NCBI RefSeq assembly: GCF_016862195.1
Contig: NZ_BOMM01000089.1
Location: forward strand, 1-39,148
Direction: 5' to 3'
DNA: 39,148 nt
Source of the DNA: Paractinoplanes ferrugineus
GTDB lineage: Bacteria > Actinomycetota > Actinomycetes > Mycobacteriales > Micromonosporaceae
The stretch's first letter is position 1. Each line of letters starts with the position of its first letter. Below the pieces are notes generated by a model. The model had not been told where the DNA came from, did not search any database, and was given only the letters and a program-made list of their open reading frames with translations. The translations under genes and the position numbers were made by a program. This document shows, one piece after another, positions 14,591-22,640 of this stretch.

Positions 14591-17500
14591 ATGCCACTTG
14601 ACCTACGCGTCACTGACGTGGACCGGGCGGGAGGGCGTCTGCGCTGGCGCTGGTTGCTCTGCGCGGAGGGCGGTGGGGAGATCGCCACTCATCAGGTCGA
14701 TCTCGACCCGACCACCTTCGAATACGAGGCCTTCGGTGATCTCGCGGGCTGCCTTCGACGGCACCGGGCGCCGCACGACCCGGTAGGCAGCGCCGCCGAG
14801 ATCATGGACCGGGTTGGTCATTGGCTCGGCGAGACCGTCCTTGGCGCGGATATCGGACGCGAGCTGGTCATCGCGGCCCCGGTCACCGTCGTGGTCCGGC
14901 TTCCCCCAGCCGCCCTGTTCCTGCTGGACCGTCCACTGGAGATGGCGGTCCTGGGCAACCGGCCACTGAGCCGTCTGGGCATCGGACTGGTGCTGGTAGC
15001 CGAGCCGGAAGACGCGACGCCGGCCAAGCGTGTCGCAACCGACCGGCTTCGCCTCCTGGCCCTGTTCTCAATGCCCTCGCGGATGTCGGTGCTCGCCCAA
15101 CGCCGGGAGCGTGAGGAGCTCGAACGGCTCGTGCGAGGGCTGGCCGGCACGGGCTTCGCGGTCGAGCTGCGCGTTCTGCAACACGGCGTGACCAGGGATA
15201 AACTGGCCGACGCCGCCGGCGACGGCGACGGCTGGGACATCGTGCACCTGAGCGGGCACGGCTCACCGGGTTGTGTGGTGCTCGAAAAGGAGGACGGCGC
15301 ACCCGACGAGGTGTCCACGTCGGAGTTGCTTGTCCTGTTGCGCCCGCTGCGAGAGCGGTTGAAGCTCATCCTGCTCAGTGCCTGCGACTCAGGCCGGGCT
15401 CTCGCGGCCGACGTACTGCGCCTGCTGACTCTGACCGAGCAGGCCGACGCCCTGCAGGCGCCGGACGCCGGCGCACGTGAGTGGTTGGGGATGGCGCACG
15501 GCCTGGTGGCTGGACTCGACTTGACCGTCGTCGCGATGCGGTATGCGGTAACCGATGAGTTTGCCGTTGCTTTCGCCGGGCGGTTCTACCAGCTCTTACT
15601 CGGCGAGCGCCGGCCGGTCGACGTCGCCTTTCGCCAGGCTTTGACCGACACTGTCGAGACCGTGCCAGCCGCCACCTTGCATGCGTTGAGCGCCGTGGCG
15701 CCCGCACTGTTCGGTGCCCAGGCTGTGGGCCTCTTCCTGGGGCCGCCGCGCGGCCAGCCGGCAACCGCCGCACCGGCGCCGGTCGGCGCCGGTTTTCTAC
15801 CGCCGCTGCCCGCCAGCTTTGTCGGAAGGGCACCGACGATGCTGGCAGCGAGTCGGGCTCTCGCGCCGCGGTCGAACCACCGTGCCATCGTCTTCACGGG
15901 AATGGCGGGGGCTGGCAAGACGGCATGCGCCGTCGAGGCCGCCCATCAGCACGTCGACCGCTTCGCCGCGACCGTGTGGTGGAGCGCTCCAACGGCGGAG
16001 TCGGACGCGGACAACTCCCTGGCCCAGTTCGCGGCGATTTGGGAACGCCGACTCGGCTCACCACTCACCGCCGAATCGTCCTTCGCCAGCGTGGCAGGCC
16101 TGGTGCGGGAGCAGCCGGTCCTGGTCGTCCTGGACAACGCGGAGTCGCTCATCGACAACGACGGCGAGTGGCGCGATCCGCTCTTCGCCGCTCTGCTCGA
16201 GGTGCTGTGCCAACCGCAGGCGCGCTCCCGGGTGATTCTCACCAGCCGCACGGTCCCGCGAAACCTGCCGACATCGGCGCTGGTCCAGCCCATCTACGTG
16301 CTGACGCTCGCGGAATCGGCTCTGCTTGCCCGCGAGCTGCCGCACCTCGGCCGGCTCCTGGCAGGCCGGCCTGGCCCGGACGGCACAGTGGCGGAGGTGG
16401 CTGCCGGCCGACGGCTGGTGCGTCGGATGCTGGGCGTCGTGCAGGGGCATCCCAAGCTCCTCGAACTGGCCGACGCCGCCGCCGCGGACCCCGCCGAGCT
16501 GGAACGCCGCCTGGACGTCGCGAGTCGTAGCGAGGCACCGGTGCGCGATTTTTTCGCCACCGGCACCAGCGGGCTCGACGAGTCCGCGATGCTGCGCACC
16601 CTGGCCCAGTGGACGACAGCGACGTTCGAGACCCTCAGCCTCGGCGGCCGGTTGCTCGCCGAGGTGCTCGCATGCGCGCTCGACACCGACCGCCAATCCG
16701 GGGTGGCCGAGTCGGTCTGGCACCTACTCTGGCGGGAGCACTACTCGGATCCGATCCCAGCGTTCGCCGAGGCCGTCGCCGAGCTTCAGCGGGCCAACCT
16801 GGTCGACGTCGGGCAGCTCGACGTGGACGGCATCACGGTGTTTCGCCTGCCCGGTCGAAGGAGGATCGACTCCGCACAGACCTACCGCTTGCACCCGGCG
16901 ATCGCGTCTACCATCCGCTCGGCCACCGGCGAGCAGCGGTGCGCGGCCATCGAGGATCGACTAGGCCAGTGGTGGTCCACGGTCGCCCACTACGCCGCCG
17001 AATTGGAAAAAGAGGGCGACACCACCGCAGCCCCTCTCATCGTCGGGGCCAACATCGCGGCGCTGCCCTACTTCAACCGCCGACGGCGCTGGACTGAGGT
17101 GGCGCAGTGTCTAGGCATGGCCGGCATGCGTGCCATGCCGGAGGCCACTATCCGCCTAGGTCTCACCCAGCTGCGGCCAGGACTGGATACCGAGCAAGAT
17201 CCGGAGCAGCGGTTGACCATCGCCGGCGTCTACGCTCACCTATTGACCCAAATCGATCCCGCCGACGGCATCCGGCGGTTGCAGGCGGCACTCGACGAGG
17301 CGCGCCGACGCGAGCTACACACGAACGCCGTGATCATCGCCGGCAACCTCGTCAACGCGCTCATGGCGTACTCCTCGCCCCAGGCCGCCCTGATCGCCAA
17401 CCGGGAGCTGCGCGTCCTGCAACAAGCAGCCGGGGCAGGCCGGTTCACTCTGCTCCAGAACGAGGTGCAGGAGCTGCAGATCTGCGAGGAGCTCGGGCAG

Positions 17501-18466
17501 TACGACGTCGTGCTACGGCATGCCCCACGCCTGCTGTCCGAGATCGACCGCACGCCTATGCCATCCCCAACAGACGGGGCCAAGACCGAGATGGTCATTC
17601 CCCGGAAGGGGGCCGAGTCCCTGCTCAGCAGCGCGGCCGCGGCCGCGGCCGCGCTCGGACGGTTCCAGTTGGCGCTCGAGCTCAACGAAGAACACCAGCG
17701 CCGGCTGCGTGCTCGCAACGCGACGGCGTACGAGCGGGCGCAGGCGGCCGTCAACGCCGTACCGCTGCTCATCCCGCTCGGCCGACTGGAGGACGCCGAG
17801 CGGGCGCTGGGCCGATGCCAGTCGGTGTTCGAGGAGGAGAACGACATCGGCATGCTGGGCATCGTGTTCGCCCACCGGGCCAAGATCCAGTCGGCCCGGG
17901 GCCGGGCCGGCGATGCCGTCGCCCTGCAGGAACGCGCGCTGCGCTACCTCTATCAGCGGCCCACCCATCTGAGCAACCTGGCCAACGCCCACTCGACGCT
18001 GGCCTACTACCGCCACGAGGCGGGTGACGATGCGCCGCTCCACCTGGTGGCTGCCACCCTTCTCACCTTCACCGCGGGGCGCAGCGGAGGATCCAGCATC
18101 GTCCTCATGCCGCGCGACGGCCAGTACGACCTGGGTTTCATCCTCGACCGGATCATCACCGCCGACGTGGAGCGCGTGCCTGGCGTCCGATTCGGTCAGG
18201 TGCTGTCGAGGGCCGTTCCCGACCCTGTCAAGCGTGCTCGGATGCTGGCCATGGTCATGGCGCCGATGTTGACCGACACGTTGCGGCAGCTGATGTCCGG
18301 CCCAGCCGGAGGTCTGACGCTGGAGGGATACCTCGATCAGTTGGCCTGCACCCGCGAGTGGCAGCCGCTGGTCGGCGCGCTGCGCCAGACCAGGTCTGGC
18401 CGGCCGGCCGATCTCAACGGCCTCGACGACGTGACAGCCTCGATCCTGCGCGCTGTGCTCGGTTGA
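14591..18466 (+). CDS. CHAT protease - NB-ARC ATPase - TPR protein
   Basis: 1291 residues in one frame. Residues about 140-385 are a CHAT (caspase-like) peptidase with the His in HLSGHG (His223) and Cys in LLSACDSG (Cys265). Residues about 405-700 are an NB-ARC/AP-ATPase module: SFVGR entry motif, Walker A GMAGAGKT (437-444), Walker B LVVLDN (511-516), VILTSRT sensor. From about 860 to 1200 there are TPR-like helices (GDAVALQERALRYLY and similar). The plan is that of a receptor that senses through TPRs, assembles through the ATPase and releases a protease, as in bacterial conflict and cell-suicide systems. The ATG at 14591 follows GGAGGGAG at some distance. An in-frame TTA codon lies at 15596-15598. 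It is convergent, 3 bp apart, with a small membrane-protein operon. Confidence 0.9.
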   Translation: MPLDLRVTDVDRAGGRLRWRWLLCAEGGGEIATHQVDLDPTTFEYEAFGDLAGCLRRHRAPHDPVGSAAEIMDRVGHWLGETVLGADIGRELVIAAPVTVVVRLPPAALFLLDRPLEMAVLGNRPLSRLGIGLVLVAEPEDATPAKRVATDRLRLLALFSMPSRMSVLAQRREREELERLVRGLAGTGFAVELRVLQHGVTRDKLADAAGDGDGWDIVHLSGHGSPGCVVLEKEDGAPDEVSTSELLVLLRPLRERLKLILLSACDSGRALAADVLRLLTLTEQADALQAPDAGAREWLGMAHGLVAGLDLTVVAMRYAVTDEFAVAFAGRFYQLLLGERRPVDVAFRQALTDTVETVPAATLHALSAVAPALFGAQAVGLFLGPPRGQPATAAPAPVGAGFLPPLPASFVGRAPTMLAASRALAPRSNHRAIVFTGMAGAGKTACAVEAAHQHVDRFAATVWWSAPTAESDADNSLAQFAAIWERRLGSPLTAESSFASVAGLVREQPVLVVLDNAESLIDNDGEWRDPLFAALLEVLCQPQARSRVILTSRTVPRNLPTSALVQPIYVLTLAESALLARELPHLGRLLAGRPGPDGTVAEVAAGRRLVRRMLGVVQGHPKLLELADAAAADPAELERRLDVASRSEAPVRDFFATGTSGLDESAMLRTLAQWTTATFETLSLGGRLLAEVLACALDTDRQSGVAESVWHLLWREHYSDPIPAFAEAVAELQRANLVDVGQLDVDGITVFRLPGRRRIDSAQTYRLHPAIASTIRSATGEQRCAAIEDRLGQWWSTVAHYAAELEKEGDTTAAPLIVGANIAALPYFNRRRRWTEVAQCLGMAGMRAMPEATIRLGLTQLRPGLDTEQDPEQRLTIAGVYAHLLTQIDPADGIRRLQAALDEARRRELHTNAVIIAGNLVNALMAYSSPQAALIANRELRVLQQAAGAGRFTLLQNEVQELQICEELGQYDVVLRHAPRLLSEIDRTPMPSPTDGAKTEMVIPRKGAESLLSSAAAAAAALGRFQLALELNEEHQRRLRARNATAYERAQAAVNAVPLLIPLGRLEDAERALGRCQSVFEEENDIGMLGIVFAHRAKIQSARGRAGDAVALQERALRYLYQRPTHLSNLANAHSTLAYYRHEAGDDAPLHLVAATLLTFTAGRSGGSSIVLMPRDGQYDLGFILDRIITADVERVPGVRFGQVLSRAVPDPVKRARMLAMVMAPMLTDTLRQLMSGPAGGLTLEGYLDQLACTREWQPLVGALRQTRSGRPADLNGLDDVTASILRAVLG

Positions 18467-18469
18467 CGG

Positions 18470-18964
18470 TCACGCCGCGACGACCACGACGAGCACCACC
18501 GCGCCGAGGGCCACCAAGGCGAGCAGCTGGGAGGCCAGGGCGCCGGTGAGGAGCAACGCCTTGCGGTTGTTGGCCTCGCGGAGGGAGTGGAAGCTGCGAA
18601 TCTGTGCCGTGGCCACGACGTTGCGGGCGTCCACCTCATGATCGGTCCAGTGCGCGCCGGTCATCACCCCGAGAGTGGTGGATTTGACCACGGCATACCT
18701 GAAGTTCCAGCTCGCCAGGATGCCCAGCGCGGCCGCACCGGCCAGCGCCACCAGCGCGACGACCAGTGGCGCGATGGCAGCCCCGGGAAAAGCCTTCGGC
18801 CCGCCTTGCCGCACCAAGGTCGCGAGCGCCACCAGCAGCGTGACAAGTCCCGCCGACGTGGTCACTACCGCTTGGCCTCGCGTGTCATAGATCGTGCGCC
18901 GCTCCCGCTCGGTCTTGAGCTCAGCCTCGACGAACGCCGCATAGGTTTTACCCTGCTCGCTCAA
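18470..18964 (-). CDS. Multi-TM protein, possible membrane effector or partner of the CHAT protein
   Basis: A 164-residue protein if it starts at the TTG at 18964, which overlaps the stop of the preceding 52-aa ORF in TTGA; a GTG at 18994 would add ten residues. A charged N-terminal helix (FVEAELKTERERRTIYDTRG) is followed by hydrophobic segments (AVVTTSAGLVTLLVALATLV; APLVVALVALAGAAALGILASW), a polar connector (HWTDHEVDARNVVATAQIRSFHSLREANNRK) and a last one (ALLLTGALASQLLALVALGAVVLVV, given here in part). The plan resembles the SLATT-type membrane effectors linked to conflict systems, but I cannot assign the family firmly. The convergent CHAT-NB-ARC-TPR gene ends 3 bp away. Confidence 0.7.
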   Translation of the reverse strand: MSEQGKTYAAFVEAELKTERERRTIYDTRGQAVVTTSAGLVTLLVALATLVRQGGPKAFPGAAIAPLVVALVALAGAAALGILASWNFRYAVVKSTTLGVMTGAHWTDHEVDARNVVATAQIRSFHSLREANNRKALLLTGALASQLLALVALGAVVLVVVVAA

Positions 18965-19119
18965 TCGCGCCCGCCACCGAACACTTCGGGCCACCGGTCA
19001 CCGCGTACCTCTTCCATCTCAACCCACAGCGTGTCCGGCGGCTCGCGCGGCGTCTCCGGCTCATCCTTTTCGACCACCTTATCCGGGGCCGGATCCTTCC
19101 CGTCGGACTCCTTCTCCAT
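18961..19119 (-). CDS. Small acidic 52-aa protein upstream of the membrane protein
   Basis: The ATG at 19119 opens a 52-codon frame with a Lys/Glu/Asp/Pro-rich first half and an ordered-looking end (DTLWVEMEEVRGDRWPEVFGG) that stops at 18961 inside the next gene's TTG. There is no ribosome site, but TATGAT ends eight bases before the ATG, suggesting a leaderless transcript. The coupling makes it a likely functional partner of the membrane protein. It is missed by usual length cut-offs. No family is recognised. Confidence 0.55.
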   Translation of the reverse strand: MEKESDGKDPAPDKVVEKDEPETPREPPDTLWVEMEEVRGDRWPEVFGGGRD

Positions 19120-19133
19120 GGCCGTACATCATA
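19117..19133 (-). promoter_or_regulatory. Probable -10 box for a leaderless transcript of the 52-aa gene
   Basis: TATGAT at 19133-19128 on the minus strand, followed by eight bases and then ATG. No convincing -35 is seen; the upstream DNA is an ISAs1 remnant that may have replaced the original one. Confidence 0.4.
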
Positions 19134-19139
19134 GGTTCT

Positions 19140-19673
19140 TTAGCCCACCGAGCCCGCCTGACCGCACGGCGGTCCACGTCCGAGGGGGTGATCGTGGGTC
19201 TTGGAGGGGTGCGCTGAGCAGCGGCCGTAACACTTGGTCATACTGCTCGGCAGCGAACGTGAACGGGGCGAGTGGTCGAAGGCCGCCGCGCAGGGTTTGC
19301 CGTCTACCGCGATCACCCGGCGATAGCGGCGTGACGGGGCTGATGGGCGGGTCCGGGTATGCAGCCAGCCGGCGAGAACGGTTGCCAGCAGGGTCGGATC
19401 GAGCCGGGTCAGCAGCCGCCACATCGTCGTGACGACAGGGACGGTATCGCCGAAGCCGAGGCGGCCACGGCCGTGTTCATCCAGGTCATCCAGCCAGTCG
19501 GTGATCGCCGCGAACGAGGACGCACCGGCCATGACCGCGCAGACCGCGACAGCCAGGACCGCGGACAGCGGGAAGCGGATCCCGCGCGGGTTCGCGCCGC
19601 CCAGCACACCCGCCGACGCGTCAAGGAAAAAGCCGCCGGAACCGGGCCGCCGGACGCGATGAAAAACAAACAC
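19140..19673 (-). mobile_element. ISAs1-family transposase, truncated and frameshifted remnant
   Basis: The minus strand reads RGIRFPLSAVLAVAVCAVMAG, SSFAAITDWLDDL, VPVVTTMWRLLTRLDP, LATVLAGWL and RRVIAVDGK, the N-terminal half of ISAs1 (H-repeat-type) transposases up to the first catalytic Asp region (VDGK). After about 19290 the frame breaks into unrelated sequence and the catalytic remainder is missing. No terminal inverted repeats are apparent. Confidence 0.75.
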
Positions 19674-19808
19674 CCTCCGAGAAACGGCTGGCCGCTAAGA
19701 AGCGAAGCCGCAGGTCACGCTCCCGCCGACACCCGCATCGTCACGAAAAGTAACGGCATCATGAGGCACCCGCACGACACCCACCGTCCACACGGGCCGG
19801 ACAACACC

Positions 19809-19844
19809 AAGGGCCTGAACCACGTTTTCGCAGCTCAAGCCCTC
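19809..19844 (-). terminator. Hairpin terminator of the tRNA-Arg remnant
   Basis: Read on the minus strand, a 16-base stem with an AAAA loop forms completely if G-U pairs are allowed: 5' arm GAGGGCTTGAGCTGCG, 3' arm CGTGGTTCAGGCCCTT. On the plus strand the wobble positions would become C-A mismatches, so the structure belongs to minus-strand RNA. It starts about ten bases after the tRNA 3' end; no long U tract follows. Confidence 0.6.
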
Positions 19845-19854
19845 AATGATCTTG

Positions 19855-19896
19855 TGCGCCCGAAGGGACTCCAACCCCTGACCTTCTGATCCGTAG
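19855..19896 (-). tRNA. 3' half of a tRNA-Arg(ACG) gene (remnant, candidate att site)
   Basis: The minus strand contains an anticodon loop CTACGGA (anticodon ACG), a following TCAGA, variable loop, T-stem AGGGG/CCCTT around the T-loop TTGGAGT (normal would be TTCGAGT), and the acceptor strand CGGGCGC plus discriminator A. The 5' half (D-arm, 5' acceptor) is absent: upstream of CTACGGA the sequence is unrelated. A terminator hairpin follows at the normal distance. A tRNA cut exactly at the anticodon loop is what tyrosine-recombinase integration leaves at the displaced attachment site. Confidence 0.7.
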
Positions 19897-19937
19897 CGCC
19901 GAACCCCGGCAGGTTCCGCCCTGCTCGGCCGCTCTGC

Positions 19938-21188
19938 TCAGCGAGCCTGTGGTCCGGCCAGCAACTGCCCCGCCATCATGAGCAACCGGCGGTACTTGGC
20001 CGGCTCGGTGAGCACCGCTAGGTGCTCCAGCGGATTGCCGTCCGTCGCGATCAGGTCGGCGTACGCACCCGGGGCGATCACCCCTAGGGTGCCCTCCGCG
20101 CCGAGCATCGCGGCGGCGGTGGAGGTGGCCGAGCGGATGATGTCGAGCGGTCTCAGCACCTCCCGCCGCAACTGGAACTCGTCGAGCTGGTAGCGCTGCA
20201 TCCCACCCAGCAGGTCGGTGCCGAAGACGATGTTGACGCCACCCCGGTGCGCGGTTTCCAACGCTCCCAGGCCCGCGTCGAGCACGTCGTACACCTTGCG
20301 GTGGACGTGCTCCGGGATGCCGGCGGCCCGGCCGTCCCGGGCGATGGCCTGGTAGGTGACCAGGGTGGGGACCAGATAGGCGTCGGTGGCACGGAACAGT
20401 ACGACGCTGCTGTCGTCGAGCAGGTTGCCGTGTTCGATGCTCCGTACTCCGCACCGCAGCCCTCGGTTGATCGCCTCCGCCGTGTACGCGTGGCCGGCGA
20501 CGTACCGCCCCGCCGCGTGGGCCTCGGCCACGATGGCGGTGATCTCGTCGAGTGCGAACTGGGTGGCGTCGATCCGGTCGGTCGGCGAGGTGACCCCGCC
20601 ACCCAGCATGATCTTGATGTGGTGCGCCCCCTTGCGAAGTTCGTCGCGGGCCGCGCGGCGGCACTCCGCGACGCCGTCGCACACCCGGCCGAAGTCGGGG
20701 CAGCAGTACGGGACGGTCCTGACGTCGCGGCCGGGACGTCGTACGTCGCCGTGGCCCCCGGTCTGGGAGAGTGCCTTGCCGGCGAAGAACAGCCGGGGCC
20801 CGGTGACGAGGCCTTCAGCGATGGCGTCGGCGAGGCCGTGGTCCGCGCCGCCGCAGTCACGGACCGTCGTGAAGCCGCGCATCAGCATGTCGTGCAGCGC
20901 CCGGGACGCGTGGGCCCCCACGTAGTAGTGCGACAGGTCCGGCAGCGCGGACAAGTCGGCCGTGGCCGCCGTGACATGCACATGGCCGTCGATGAGTCCG
21001 GGCATCAGGGTGGCCCCCTCCAGGTCCACCACCGGCGCCTTCGCGTGCCGCACCTCGGCACCGCCCACCTCGGCGATCAGCCCGTCGACGACCAGGACGC
21101 GACGGTCCGGCGTCAGGGTGCCGGCGACCGGGTCCAGCACGGTCGCGTTGACCAACAGCCAGGTCTTCCGGTCATCTCGGGCCGACAC
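19938..21188 (-). CDS. Metal-dependent amidohydrolase (imidazolonepropionase/prolidase-like)
   Basis: A 416-residue TIM-barrel hydrolase. Metal-site elements in order: GLIDGHVHV (HxH), KGAHHIKIMLGGG (bridging Lys), VAGHAYT (His), RSIEHGNLLDD (His), IVFGTDLLGGM (Asp). An N-terminal composite beta-sandwich strand (LLVNATVLDPVAG) and the C-terminal GAYADLIATDGNPLEHL are typical of the amidohydrolase superfamily. GTG 21188 with GGAAGGAGT is the start; the frame's extension to 21329 is not. It is the last gene of the MTA-salvage operon, overlapping the MFS gene by 17 bp. The substrate cannot be read from sequence; it may deacylate, cyclise or open a ring in the cluster product. Confidence 0.88.
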   Translation of the reverse strand: MSARDDRKTWLLVNATVLDPVAGTLTPDRRVLVVDGLIAEVGGAEVRHAKAPVVDLEGATLMPGLIDGHVHVTAATADLSALPDLSHYYVGAHASRALHDMLMRGFTTVRDCGGADHGLADAIAEGLVTGPRLFFAGKALSQTGGHGDVRRPGRDVRTVPYCCPDFGRVCDGVAECRRAARDELRKGAHHIKIMLGGGVTSPTDRIDATQFALDEITAIVAEAHAAGRYVAGHAYTAEAINRGLRCGVRSIEHGNLLDDSSVVLFRATDAYLVPTLVTYQAIARDGRAAGIPEHVHRKVYDVLDAGLGALETAHRGGVNIVFGTDLLGGMQRYQLDEFQLRREVLRPLDIIRSATSTAAAMLGAEGTLGVIAPGAYADLIATDGNPLEHLAVLTEPAKYRRLLMMAGQLLAGPQAR

Positions 21189-22629
21189 GGGGACTCCTTC
21201 CTTCTTTGCCGACAGCGACGGGGCCGTGTGCCCCGTCCGGCGTGGGTGCGGTCGCCGACCGGCTGTCGCTGATCTCCTCCAGCGCCCGCCCCCTGGTGGA
21301 CACCCCGAAGACCAGGACCACCACCACACCGACGGCGAGCACTCCCGTGGTGACCAGGAAGACGCCGTCGAAACCGATGACCGGATAGGTCGCCCCGATC
21401 AGGATCGGCGCGGAGATCCCGCCGATGCGGCCGACCGCCGACGCGGTGCCCATGCCCCGCGCCCGGATCGCGGTCGGGTACAGCTCGGGGGTGTACGCGT
21501 AGATCGCGGCGTAGACCCCGTTCATGAAGAAGGAAAGCAGTCCGCCGAAGATCATCACCTGCGCGGAGATATCCGACCCGGACAGCAGGTACGCGGCCAC
21601 CGAACCGCCGCCGAGGTACAGCGCGATCGTCCACTTGCGGTCCAGCAGGTCGTTGAGCGCCGCGGCAGAGTAGTAGCCGGGGATCTGGGCCAGGTAGATC
21701 ACGATTGAGTAGGTGAAGCTCTTCGCGATGGTGAGCCCGTCCGCGTACAGCAGGGTCGGTATGAAGGTGAAGAAGCCGTAGAACGAGAACGTGATCACCA
21801 CCCAGAGGATCCACAGGAGGGCGGTACGGCCGGCCAGGTCCCGTCGCCACAGCCCGCCGATGCCAACCTGCCGGCGCGGCGCGGTACCCGGTGGGGGGTC
21901 GGCCGGGGCGACAGTGGGGGACGGAGCGGCGGGGGAGAGCGGCCGGATGGCGGGCGCCCGCGCTGCCTGCCGTTCGATCGCCTCCACCACGGCGCGGGCC
22001 TCGTCGGTCCGCCCCTGGGCGAGCAGGAAACGGGGTGACTCCGGCGCGGACCGACGCCACCACAGCAACAGGACGATGGGCACGGTCGCGACCACGTGGA
22101 GCACCCGCCATCCCTGCGGCCCCATCGGGACGATCCACCGGGCCAGCAGAGCGGCACCGACGTAGCCGAAGGAGAAGAAGCCGGCGAGCGCACCGATGAA
22201 CCGGCCACGGAGTCGCCCGGGGACGAACTCGGACAGGAACGCCGGGATGATCGCCGACTCGGCCCCGGTGCCGATGCCGGCGACCATCCGGGCCAGGAAG
22301 AAGAACTCCCAGTTGGGAGAGACCGCCGCGACCAGGGTGGCCAGGCAGAACACGGCCAGCGCCCACATCATCACCCGACGCCGGCCGATCCGGTCGGCGA
22401 TGATGCCGGCACCGAGGGCACCGAAGAAGAAGCCGATGAGCGTGGAACTGCCGACCAGACCGGTCTGGCCGCTGCTGAGCTGCCACTTCTCGGTGATGGA
22501 GGGCAGGACGAAGGCGACTGTGGCGACGTCGAGGCCGTCGAAGGTGAGCCCGAGGCCTCCCATGGCGAGCAGAGTCAGGTGTGGTCGGGAGAACGGGAGC
22601 CGTTCCAGACGGGCCAGCAGGTCGGACAC
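21172..22629 (-). CDS. MFS transporter (sugar-porter/NiaP-like branch)
   Basis: A 485-residue transporter with 12 predicted helices. Signatures: DRIGRRRVM between TM2 and TM3, GIGTGAES, RGRFIGAL, PESPRFLLAQGR at the end of the first half, and YTPELYPTAIRARGMG in the second. This set marks the sugar-porter-like group, which also contains aromatic-acid and nicotinate carriers and antibiotic exporters. Start GTG 22629 follows GGGGAACC, 11 bases after the MTA phosphorylase stop. In this operon it probably moves the cluster product or a precursor; direction is unknown. Confidence 0.88.
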   Translation of the reverse strand: MSDLLARLERLPFSRPHLTLLAMGGLGLTFDGLDVATVAFVLPSITEKWQLSSGQTGLVGSSTLIGFFFGALGAGIIADRIGRRRVMMWALAVFCLATLVAAVSPNWEFFFLARMVAGIGTGAESAIIPAFLSEFVPGRLRGRFIGALAGFFSFGYVGAALLARWIVPMGPQGWRVLHVVATVPIVLLLWWRRSAPESPRFLLAQGRTDEARAVVEAIERQAARAPAIRPLSPAAPSPTVAPADPPPGTAPRRQVGIGGLWRRDLAGRTALLWILWVVITFSFYGFFTFIPTLLYADGLTIAKSFTYSIVIYLAQIPGYYSAAALNDLLDRKWTIALYLGGGSVAAYLLSGSDISAQVMIFGGLLSFFMNGVYAAIYAYTPELYPTAIRARGMGTASAVGRIGGISAPILIGATYPVIGFDGVFLVTTGVLAVGVVVVLVFGVSTRGRALEEISDSRSATAPTPDGAHGPVAVGKEGRSPRVGPR

Positions 22630-22640
22630 CGGTTCCCCGC

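Noticed and set aside
17627..17660. GC palindromic run in the CHAT gene
   Set aside because: It is a GCG/GCC alanine repeat (poly-Ala helix) and self-complementarity follows from the simple repeat.
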